Source: UKL13-2 sp031414695 (GTDB lineage Bacteria > Pseudomonadota > Gammaproteobacteria > Burkholderiales > Usitatibacteraceae). From it: 64,000 nt of DNA. Shown here one piece after another: positions 42,700-51,143 of this stretch (position 1 is its first letter; every line of letters starts with the position of its first letter). A program made the position numbers and the translations under genes. The DNA lies in assembly GCA_031414695.1 (NCBI GenBank), contig JANNWG010000030.1, positions 24,447 through 88,446 on the forward strand, in the 5' to 3' direction. The notes beneath the pieces were generated by a model. That model was not told the DNA's origin and made no database searches. It saw only the letters and a list, made by a program, of their open reading frames with translations.

Positions 42700-45669
42700 A
42701 TGAAAACAAGAACCAAACAGCGTGATCTCAATTCGCTAAAAAGAATCGGTACAGGATGTTTAACTATCTCTGTACTTGCGGTACAAGCAGCCCTTGCGCA
42801 ACAGACAGCAACTTCAGCTGAAAAAGTTGAAGCATCACAAAAAGTTGATCGAATAGAAGTCACAGGCTCGCGCATTCCTTCACCAAATCTTGAAGGTGCT
42901 AGCCCTGTGACAGTGATTGATGCCCAAACGATTAAGACTGATGGCGTTCGCTCAGTCGAAAATTTACTCAATAACTTACCGCAAGTGTTCGCCGATCAGG
43001 GTGGCAGTATTTCAAATGGCTCTACCGGCACAGCAACAGTAAACCTGCGTGGACTAGGGCCCACCAGAACCCTCGTACTAGTGAATGGACGCCGTCTGCC
43101 TGGTGGTAGCCCAAGAGCAGGCACCGCAAGTGCGGCATCGGATTTAAACCAAGTACCTGCACCACTGATTAAACGTATTGAAGTGTTGACTGGCGGCGGT
43201 GGCGCAGTTTATGGGTCTGACGCGGTGGCTGGTGTGGTTAATTTCATCATGAACAATAAATTTGAAGGTGTTCAGATTGAATTTAACCAAAGCTTTTATA
43301 ACCATAAACAGCAAAATCAAAATGGTGTCGCTGATTTAATACGTAGTCGTGCGGTAACCAACCCTTCACAATTCAGTGTGCCAGGGGACGCCTCAGCGGA
43401 CGGCAAAATTTTTGACGCTAATATTTTATTGGGCTCAAATTTTGCGAATGGTAAGGGCAATGCAACGGTATTTTTTAGCTATAAAAAAGAAGATGCGCTA
43501 TTGCAATCAGCGCGTGACTTTAGTTCTTGTGCGTTAGGATCGACCAACACCACATTTACCTGCAGCGGATCAAGCACAGCAAATCCTGCGCGTGTTTTGA
43601 TACTCTCAACTGGTGCGAGTCGTGTTGTCACTAATGCCGCTGGGAATACCCGTGCCTTTAATGGTGCAACGGATCAGTTTAATTTTGCGCCGCTTAATTT
43701 GTACCAGCGTCCCTCTGAGCGTTACGGTTTTAACGCTTCAGTCAATTATGATTTGAACGATAAAACCAATCTGTACTCTGAATTTTCATTTCATGATGAT
43801 CGTACCATTGCACAAATAGCACCTAGTGGATTGTTTTTCGGCAATCGTACTTTCAACATCAATTTTGAAAACCCATTGCTCTCTGCGGATTGGCGTCGTG
43901 ACTTAGGTTTAGTCCGTGCGGGTGATAGCGCAGCCACTTTTGTTGGTCGCCGCAATACCGAAGGCGGCGGGCGACAAGATGATATTCGTCACACTTCATT
44001 TAGAAGCGTGCTCGGTGTGAAGGGCGAATTTGCCAAGATTTGGAATTACGATTTGTCGATGCAAACCGGACGCGTGATTTATCAAGAAACGTATAAAAAT
44101 GAATTTTCATTTGCGCGTGCTGCCAATGCGCTTGATGTCGTGGTGGGGCCAGGTGGCGTGCCAACGTGTCGATCCGTTATTAACGGCACTGACCCAAACT
44201 GTGTGCCGTATAACTTTTGGGTTGCCGGTGGCGTTACTCCTGCGGCGCTTCGATACATTCAAACACCAGGGTTTCAATCAGGCGAGACTGCACAAACGAT
44301 TGCGAGTGCAAATATTTCAGCAGACCTAGGTGAGTACGGCTGGAAATTGCCGACAGCAAAAAATGGGGTGGGCTTTTCAGCTGGCCTTGAACAGCGTACT
44401 GAAAAATTAGGCTTAAGTAATGATGTTGCATTTCAGACGGGCGACCTTGCAGGACAAGGCGGGCCAACGCTTGATACTAGCGGCAAATACACGGTGAAAG
44501 AAGTGTTTATGGAGCTACGCGCACCACTCATTGAAGGTGCGTCATTTGCGCATTTGCTCAGTATCAATGGCAGCTATCGCCGCTCTGACTACAGCATCAA
44601 TCAAAAGACTGACTCATATGGTTTTGGCATTGAGTGGGCGCCGGTGCAAGCGCTACGTTTGCGTGGCTCATACCAGCAGGCTGCACGTGCCGCCAATATC
44701 CATGAATTGTTTGATCAGCAATCGATTGGCCTCTATAACAATAGCTCAGACCCATGTGCAGGTGCGGCACCTACAGCAACGCTCGCGCAGTGCCAGCGCA
44801 CCGGAGTAACGAGCGCGCAATACGGCAGAATCATTGATAGTCCCGCAGGTCAATACAATGCACTTAATGGTGGCAACACCAACTTGCGACCTGAAGTATC
44901 AAAGAGCTACACGCTAGGTTTCGTATTTGAGCCACTTAAAAATCTTAATGCCACCATTGATTTTTTCAACATCAAGTTAGACGATGCTATATCCACATTG
45001 CCATCTCCTATCGTGTTGCAGCAATGTCTAGCCAGCGGTGCATTTTGTAATCTCATCACCCGCGACAGCATTGGCTCTCTCTGGGCGCAGCAAAGCGCTT
45101 TTATTGTTGCGACGAATCAGAACATCGCGCGCGTAACAACCGCAGGTGTTGATGTAGGTGTGAATTACACACATAAATTACCAGGCTATGGCTCACTTGC
45201 AATCAATCTCAACGGTACGTATCTAACCAAAAATGAGAGTGAGCCGATCCCCGGCACAAGCTATGACTGCGTTGGGCTGCACGGCACGGTATGTGGCGTG
45301 TCTTCCCCAAAATGGCGTCATAAATTTCGCACATCATGGATGACGCCGTGGAATCTGGATTTGGCTCTCACATGGCGCTACATTGATAAGGTGAATTTTG
45401 AAGGCACAGACGCAAACCCAAGCTTAAATGCGCCGACCAACAACATTGACCGTGAATTAGGCAAGCGTAATTACTTCGACCTAGCCGCATCGTGGAGTTT
45501 CAACAAAAACCTTACGTTACGTGGTGGCATCAACAACCTGTTGGATAAAGACCCGCCGATTGTAAATTCAACAACGCTGGCCGCCTCACTAGGCAATGGC
45601 AACACCTATCCACAGGTGTATGACACGTTAGGTCGCCGTGTGTTTTTCAACGCAACCTATAAATTTTAA
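42700..45669 (+). CDS. TonB-dependent outer-membrane receptor (module 1, receptor A)
   Basis: 989 residues. A signal peptide ends LAVQAALAQQ; the plug domain begins with the TonB-box-like VDRIEVTGSRIP and contains VNLRGLGPTRTLVLVNGRR and GGGAVYGSDAVAGVVNFIM; the beta-barrel ends in YDTLGRRVFFNATYKF with the terminal aromatic residue. The ATG at 42700 follows AGGA at five bases. The substrate is unknown. A kinase-regulator pair and a second receptor follow downstream, so the module probably senses and takes up one class of nutrient. Confidence 0.93.
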   Translation: MKTRTKQRDLNSLKRIGTGCLTISVLAVQAALAQQTATSAEKVEASQKVDRIEVTGSRIPSPNLEGASPVTVIDAQTIKTDGVRSVENLLNNLPQVFADQGGSISNGSTGTATVNLRGLGPTRTLVLVNGRRLPGGSPRAGTASAASDLNQVPAPLIKRIEVLTGGGGAVYGSDAVAGVVNFIMNNKFEGVQIEFNQSFYNHKQQNQNGVADLIRSRAVTNPSQFSVPGDASADGKIFDANILLGSNFANGKGNATVFFSYKKEDALLQSARDFSSCALGSTNTTFTCSGSSTANPARVLILSTGASRVVTNAAGNTRAFNGATDQFNFAPLNLYQRPSERYGFNASVNYDLNDKTNLYSEFSFHDDRTIAQIAPSGLFFGNRTFNINFENPLLSADWRRDLGLVRAGDSAATFVGRRNTEGGGRQDDIRHTSFRSVLGVKGEFAKIWNYDLSMQTGRVIYQETYKNEFSFARAANALDVVVGPGGVPTCRSVINGTDPNCVPYNFWVAGGVTPAALRYIQTPGFQSGETAQTIASANISADLGEYGWKLPTAKNGVGFSAGLEQRTEKLGLSNDVAFQTGDLAGQGGPTLDTSGKYTVKEVFMELRAPLIEGASFAHLLSINGSYRRSDYSINQKTDSYGFGIEWAPVQALRLRGSYQQAARAANIHELFDQQSIGLYNNSSDPCAGAAPTATLAQCQRTGVTSAQYGRIIDSPAGQYNALNGGNTNLRPEVSKSYTLGFVFEPLKNLNATIDFFNIKLDDAISTLPSPIVLQQCLASGAFCNLITRDSIGSLWAQQSAFIVATNQNIARVTTAGVDVGVNYTHKLPGYGSLAINLNGTYLTKNESEPIPGTSYDCVGLHGTVCGVSSPKWRHKFRTSWMTPWNLDLALTWRYIDKVNFEGTDANPSLNAPTNNIDRELGKRNYFDLAASWSFNKNLTLRGGINNLLDKDPPIVNSTTLAASLGNGNTYPQVYDTLGRRVFFNATYKF

Positions 45670-45700
45670 ATTTTTAACTTTATCAACCATTGTAATGATG

Positions 45701-45735
45701 CGCCAATGATGTCAATCATCGTTGGCGATATTTCT
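45701..45735 (+). terminator. Stem-loop between receptors A and B
   Basis: CGCCAATGATG (45701-45711) pairs with CATCGTTGGCG (45717-45727), 11 bp with one G-T pair and a TCAAT loop, followed by a weak T-rich stretch (ATATTTCTT). Confidence 0.65.
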
Positions 45736-45757
45736 TAATTAGTAATGAGGACTAAAA

Positions 45758-48514
45758 ATGCAAATGAAAAAAAAGCAGCTTACGCTTGCAATCGCATTGA
45801 TGCTAACTGGAACAGTCGGCAATTTACTCTTTAGTGAAACAGTGTGGGCGCAGCAGCCTGTCGTGTTGCCTAAAGCTGAAAAAATTGAAGTTACCGGATC
45901 AAACATCAAACGCGTGGACTCTGAAACACCAGCGCTGGTGCAAATTATTACCCGTGAGGAAATTGAGAAAAGTGGTGCCAGTACAGTGGCTGAACTACTA
46001 AGGTCAGTGCCTGCAATATCGAGCGGCGCATTACAAGACTTTAATACTGGGAGTGGTTTTTCACCCGCTGTACAGTCAGCCTCACTGCGCGGACTTGGTT
46101 CTGTCGGCACATTAGTATTACTCAATGGCCGTCGCGTTGCGCCTTCGCCAACTGCTGACCCTAATACGGGCCAAGGTTCTGCGTTTAACTTAAATACGAT
46201 TCCATTTAATGCCATTGAGCGCATTGAAATATTGAAAGATGGCGCATCTGCTATTTATGGCTCAGATGCGATTGCAGGCGTGATTAACTTTATCTTACGC
46301 AAAGACTATATCGGTGCTGAAGCACGTATTAGTGGGCAGAGCACGTCAGATAATACGTTTAAGAATTATTCAGTTAGCGGCACAGTTGGATTCGGTGATT
46401 TAGCAAAGGATCGCTACAACGTACTAATAAGCGGTGAATATTTTTCACGCGAAGCCGTCACATTTGATGAGCCCAACGGTGTGCTTAATGATGACTACCG
46501 TCGTTTGGCAAATCGTAATGCACCGAATATATCTTCATTTACACAGATTCCTAATTTTTTTAGAGAAGCGACATTGGGTAATGGCGTGTTCCTAACCGCG
46601 CTGCCGACTGATCCAAGATGCCCAGCGGCACAGGTGATTAGTCCAAATGCAGGATGTCGTACGAATCTGTTTGGCTTTCAGCAAATTCAAGGTAAATCTG
46701 AGCGCCTTGGCGGACTGGTAAAAGTGACGCGTGATTTTTCTGGAACCATGCAAGGAACAGCGGAATTCAGTTTTACGCGCGCCATTAATAATTTTGACAG
46801 CTCACCGCAGGCACTCGACGGGACTGTAAATGGCAGCATTTGGTTTAATCGCGCAGGACAGCGATTCCAGTATCAGTTGCGTTTGCCGGTCGGGCATCCT
46901 GATAACCCTACCACTGTGCCAGTGGCCCTACGTTATCGATTCGTTGATCTTGGTATCTCCAAACAAGAAACAACTAATGATGCTTATCGCGGCTTGATAG
47001 GATTATCAGGAACGTTTAGCAATTGGGATTTGGAAGCCGCTTTACTCTATAGCAAAACTGAGCGAAAAGATGTGGCAAATGGGCAACTCTCATTGCCGGC
47101 GTTGCTGAGTGCAATTAATAATCGTACTTATCGTTTTGGTGGCGTGAACTCACCAGCGGTGCTTGCCACGTTAGCGCCAAACCGTACCAGTAATGGCGCA
47201 ACAGATTTGACCAGTATTGATTTAAAAGGCTCGCGCGAATTATTTAATTTGGCCGGTGGGCCAGCCATTATTGCGGCGGGTGTTGAATTTAGACGTGAGT
47301 CGTTTGATATTACCTCTGACCCTGGGCAAGTCGCAGGAGATTTTATTGGCATTGCATCTACAACTGTAGGCGCGTCAAGAACCGTGAAATCGTTATTTGC
47401 AGAATTATCCGCGCCAATTCTAAAGAGTGTCGAGACGCAGTTTGCGTTGCGTATTGATAACTATAGTGATTATGCAACCTCAACAACACCCAAAATTGGC
47501 GTGAAATGGAAGGCACTAACGTCATTAGCCTTCCGCGCTAATTACGCGGAAGCATTTCGTGCACCGTCATTGACACAAACTTCAAATTCGCGTGTGCAGT
47601 CATTTAGTACCGTCACTGACCCAGTACGCTGTCCAAATGGCACTACGCCACTACCTGGTGGGCAGTTGACGGACTGTACGGGTATTACGGTGGCGAGTAT
47701 TTTTCTGCCATCGACTGATTTGGAGCCTGAGCGTTCCAAGAGTTGGACTATTGGATTTATCTATTCACCGATGAATAATGTATCGCTACAAGCTGATATG
47801 TTTGAAATCAGAAGACGTGATCAGATTGATCGACTCAGCGCACAGCAAGTGGTGATCAATGAGTTTGTGCCTAACTATATTGGTGGCTCAGTAGTGAGGA
47901 ACGCTAATCCCGCAACCTTTATTCCAGGCGTGCCCAATTCAGGTCCGCTAGAAAGCACCACAAGACGCTTTCTGAATTTAGGCGAAACACGTGTCAAGGG
48001 TGTGGATGTGCAGCTTGATGCATCTACAACGCTCGGTGGCGGACGTCTATCGTTTAATACCATTGCGACATGGACGATTCGTTACGACTACCAGCTTAAT
48101 AAAGGCGGTTCTTTCGTCAATAATGCTGGTAATTTTTTCATCAACGAAGTGCCACGTTTACGCGGCAATGCCACGCTTAACTATGCCAAAGGTGACTGGT
48201 CTGGCTTTGTGCGCGGCAACTACACATCTGGTTGGGACTATGGTGATCCAACAGTGCCTAACCAATGCTACTTAGCACCAACTTCGCCAACGCTTGCCTA
48301 TCTTGGTCGTTGCCAGGTGGATTCATTAACCACCATTGACGTCGGCGCTAGTTATCGCGGCATTAAAAATTTAAGCGTCTCGTTATTGGTGCGCAATATT
48401 GAAAATCGTAAAGCCCCGTACGACCCTAATCAAACAACACTTGGGTTTAATCCTACCTTTCATAATCCATTTGGTAGCAACATCAATCTAAGCGCTAATT
48501 ATCGTTTTAAGTAA
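45758..48514 (+). CDS. TonB-dependent outer-membrane receptor (module 1, receptor B)
   Basis: 918 residues. Signal peptide (KKKQLTLAIALMLTG, cleavage near VWAQQ), TonB-box-like KIEVTGSNIKRV, plug with ASLRGLGSVGTLVLLNGRRV and DGASAIYGSDAIAGVINFIL, and a barrel ending FGSNINLSANYRFK. It is divergent from receptor A and closer in style to the receptor of module 2 (SNIKRVDSETPA against SLIKRVEGETAL). The stop is 84 nt before the histidine kinase gene, with a terminator between. Confidence 0.93.
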   Translation: MQMKKKQLTLAIALMLTGTVGNLLFSETVWAQQPVVLPKAEKIEVTGSNIKRVDSETPALVQIITREEIEKSGASTVAELLRSVPAISSGALQDFNTGSGFSPAVQSASLRGLGSVGTLVLLNGRRVAPSPTADPNTGQGSAFNLNTIPFNAIERIEILKDGASAIYGSDAIAGVINFILRKDYIGAEARISGQSTSDNTFKNYSVSGTVGFGDLAKDRYNVLISGEYFSREAVTFDEPNGVLNDDYRRLANRNAPNISSFTQIPNFFREATLGNGVFLTALPTDPRCPAAQVISPNAGCRTNLFGFQQIQGKSERLGGLVKVTRDFSGTMQGTAEFSFTRAINNFDSSPQALDGTVNGSIWFNRAGQRFQYQLRLPVGHPDNPTTVPVALRYRFVDLGISKQETTNDAYRGLIGLSGTFSNWDLEAALLYSKTERKDVANGQLSLPALLSAINNRTYRFGGVNSPAVLATLAPNRTSNGATDLTSIDLKGSRELFNLAGGPAIIAAGVEFRRESFDITSDPGQVAGDFIGIASTTVGASRTVKSLFAELSAPILKSVETQFALRIDNYSDYATSTTPKIGVKWKALTSLAFRANYAEAFRAPSLTQTSNSRVQSFSTVTDPVRCPNGTTPLPGGQLTDCTGITVASIFLPSTDLEPERSKSWTIGFIYSPMNNVSLQADMFEIRRRDQIDRLSAQQVVINEFVPNYIGGSVVRNANPATFIPGVPNSGPLESTTRRFLNLGETRVKGVDVQLDASTTLGGGRLSFNTIATWTIRYDYQLNKGGSFVNNAGNFFINEVPRLRGNATLNYAKGDWSGFVRGNYTSGWDYGDPTVPNQCYLAPTSPTLAYLGRCQVDSLTTIDVGASYRGIKNLSVSLLVRNIENRKAPYDPNQTTLGFNPTFHNPFGSNINLSANYRFK

Positions 48515-48536
48515 ACTTCTGATATTGCAGGATTCG

Positions 48537-48569
48537 AATGGGAGCGGTTGCTCCCATTTGTGTTTTTAA
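48537..48569 (+). terminator. Stem-loop between receptor B and kinase 1
   Basis: AATGGGAGC (48537-48545), loop GGTT, GCTCCCATT (48550-48558), followed by TGTGTTTTT. The equivalent place in module 2 has a similar structure with the arms AAATGGGG/CCCCATTT. Confidence 0.85.
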
Positions 48570-48598
48570 CGACGCATCAATAAATGGATTAGATTGCA

Positions 48599-49963
48599 AT
48601 GAAAAAACTATTCTTAAAGCTTTGGTTTTTGGTGCTGCTGACATTATTTATTTCATATCAGCTACAAATCACTGTGCATGAGAAATGGCGGGTTGATAGT
48701 CGGCCGCTCATGGGTAGTGACGAGCGTGCTCGTCGTATGATGGTACTAGTTGAAGAAGTGCTAGCAAAATACCCTGAGTCTGAATGGAGCGCGCAAGTTG
48801 AAAGGCTGAAGTCGCGCGTCGGCTCGCCAGAAATTTGGTTAGGCATTACGAATCTAATTGATTTGCGCCAACTTGAAATGGAGCCACGCTTAACGCGCGA
48901 CAACATTGAAAAAATATATGCAGGCGAATATCAGTCTGTTGTTTTCACCGACTCTAAGGGCTTTGATATTTTTCAGAGAATTAAAAACTCACAGTCAGTG
49001 TTAGTGCTGAGTGGGCCGACCGAGCTTCGCTGGCCAGTATTGGTGCTAGGCATATTTAATCCTACGCATGTGTCGTGGTTTATTGAGTCTAGTGTTTTTG
49101 CATTGGGTATTTTTTTGTGGTTAAGGCTATTCCGAAATGATTTGGTTGCGCTAGAAGCGGGTGCTATGCGTGTTGGTAGCGGGCACTTTAATACGCATAT
49201 ACAAATGAAACATCACTCCGCATTATTTCCGTTAGCCGATGCGTTTAATCAAATGACTTCGCGTGTCAGTAAGCTCATGAGTTCGCATAAGCTCTTGACT
49301 AATTCAGTCTCTCACGAGTTACGTACGCCCATCATGCGACTGCGTTTTCGACATTTGTTGGCGATGGAAGAGGTGTCGCTCGCTGGTAAAGACCGCGAAT
49401 TAATTGCGATGGAGTCTGCCATTGATGAGCTAGATGAGCTATCTACAGAGCTACTTGAATACGCCAAGCTTGATCGTGGTGAGCCTAATTTTGTGCCATC
49501 GTTTATTGATGTAGATGCATGGTTACTTGAGTTAGTTAAAGACGGAAAACAGGTTGTTGCCGAAAACGGTCGCGAAATTATTATCACCACTGAGATGAAG
49601 ACTGGGCAAATTGAAGGCGACTATCGATACTTGACACGTGCGGCAGCTAACCTCATTAGAAACGCGGTGCGTTACACCAAATCGCAAATCGTTATTACGG
49701 TAGCTAAGGCTGACGATCAATATGTGCTCACGGTAGATGATGATGGTGAAGGCGTACCGATTACTGAACGCGAGCGACTGTTTGAACCATTCACTAGGCT
49801 TGATCGTAGCCGTGATCGCACTACAGGAGGCTTTGGCATAGGCTTGGCGATTGTGAAGCAGGTAGCACAGCTGCATCGCGGTGAAGCAACGATAGACACA
49901 GCAACTATTGGTGGTGCGCGTTTCAAAATAGTGTGGGCAACTGAATCCAGTGCAACCAAATGA
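48599..49963 (+). CDS. Sensor histidine kinase 1
   Basis: 454-residue inner-membrane kinase: one membrane helix at about 5-22, a periplasmic sensor domain of about 125 residues, a second helix at about 150-170, HAMP, a HisKA domain with phospho-acceptor H239 in NSVSHELRTPIMRLRFRH, and a HATPase domain with NLIRNAVRYTKS, DDDGEGVP and GGFGIGLAIVKQ. Overall similar to RstB/CpxA-type kinases. The partner regulator starts 77 nt downstream. Kinase-before-regulator order is the reverse of the usual. Confidence 0.93.
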   Translation: MKKLFLKLWFLVLLTLFISYQLQITVHEKWRVDSRPLMGSDERARRMMVLVEEVLAKYPESEWSAQVERLKSRVGSPEIWLGITNLIDLRQLEMEPRLTRDNIEKIYAGEYQSVVFTDSKGFDIFQRIKNSQSVLVLSGPTELRWPVLVLGIFNPTHVSWFIESSVFALGIFLWLRLFRNDLVALEAGAMRVGSGHFNTHIQMKHHSALFPLADAFNQMTSRVSKLMSSHKLLTNSVSHELRTPIMRLRFRHLLAMEEVSLAGKDRELIAMESAIDELDELSTELLEYAKLDRGEPNFVPSFIDVDAWLLELVKDGKQVVAENGREIIITTEMKTGQIEGDYRYLTRAAANLIRNAVRYTKSQIVITVAKADDQYVLTVDDDGEGVPITERERLFEPFTRLDRSRDRTTGGFGIGLAIVKQVAQLHRGEATIDTATIGGARFKIVWATESSATK

Positions 49964-50040
49964 CACGTATTGATTTTTAAGTTACAAATTACTGCGTGCC
50001 GCACTAATTTGCCATTGTTGACTAATTTTTGGAGTGCCAT

Positions 50041-50778
50041 GTGATTACTGAAACAAGCAGTCAAACTTTGTCGCCAACCAATAACCATTTACTCATCGTA
50101 GAAGATGATCTTGCATTAAGTAGCGCGATGAGCGACTACTTGAAAAAAAATGGCATTGGGATAAGCTGTGAATCACGCGGCGATCTTGCGCTAGAGCGTA
50201 TTACCGCGTTACAACCCAATGCGGTAATACTCGATGTGATGCTGCCAGGTAAAGATGGCTTTGATATTTGTCGTGAGTTAAGAGCCAAAGGTAATAATGT
50301 CCCAGTGCTTATGCTGACTTCACGTGAAGATGAATTTGATCAAGTGCTTGGGCTTGAATTAGGTGCGGATGATTATTTGGTGAAGCCCGCACATCCTAGA
50401 GTATTGTTGGCACGCGTTAAGGCACTCATGCGTCGCGCACATAGTATTGTGGACGATGTAAATGAAGTGGCGGTTTTAGAGTTCGGTCGGCTCAAAATTC
50501 ACGGTATCAACCGCGAAGTGATGCTCGGTGAAAATCGTATTGACCTAACGCCAGCTGAGTTTGAGTTGCTATGGTTGCTTGCCAGCAATGCGGGCAAGGT
50601 GATGCATCGTAACGACATACTTAAATCACTTCGCGGCCTAAACAATAGCACTGGTGATAGATCAGTTGACGCACGTTTGTATCGACTCAGACGTCGTTTC
50701 AGCGAAGACCGGGATTTAGTCTGGCAAATTAAAACAGTACGACCGCATGGCTACATGTTTTGTTTAGAGCCTTGGTAG
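50041..50778 (+). CDS. OmpR-family response regulator 1
   Basis: 245 residues: receiver domain with phospho-acceptor D65 in VILDVMLPGKDG and the conserved lysine in LVKPAHPR, then a winged-helix DNA-binding domain (EFGRLKIHG, LTPAEFELLWLLASNAGKVM, GDRSVDARLYRLRRRF, IKTVRPHGYMF). The GTG at 50041 has GGAG six bases upstream. The protein is very similar to the regulator of module 2 along its full length, so the two may recognise similar DNA. Confidence 0.94.
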   Translation: MITETSSQTLSPTNNHLLIVEDDLALSSAMSDYLKKNGIGISCESRGDLALERITALQPNAVILDVMLPGKDGFDICRELRAKGNNVPVLMLTSREDEFDQVLGLELGADDYLVKPAHPRVLLARVKALMRRAHSIVDDVNEVAVLEFGRLKIHGINREVMLGENRIDLTPAEFELLWLLASNAGKVMHRNDILKSLRGLNNSTGDRSVDARLYRLRRRFSEDRDLVWQIKTVRPHGYMFCLEPW

Positions 50779-50989
50779 CCACGCTGGCAATTTTATTGGT
50801 GACAAAACTGTTGCGACTAAGCAACAGCACGATCCTATATGTATTTTTTTAGTGCATTCAATTTGTCAAATGCACACTTGAATATTATTTTTAATCATTT
50901 TGACGGGCTAAATATGATTGATTATTTAATCATGTAACAAAAATGATTGTATTTTTTTGATTCACGCGTTTCAGTGAAATGTTCAGTAC

Positions 50990-51031
50990 AAATAGGTGCA
51001 AATGGTCGCTTTAAGTTAATTCATGATTCGC
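50990..51031 (+). promoter_or_regulatory. Conserved 42-nt element upstream of receptor module 2
   Basis: Partner of 42613-42654. It ends 112 nt before the receptor start. The rest of the 365-nt gap (50779-51143) is AT-rich and holds no gene. Confidence 0.65.
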
Positions 51032-51143
51032 TATGTTGAATCAGTAACTAACTTGTAGCCATTTGATGGGATAAATACATTGCGTATCGCTTTGTGTTGT
51101 TCTGACAATGGTTGCAGACTTTGCCACCCAGTACAGGACATAT

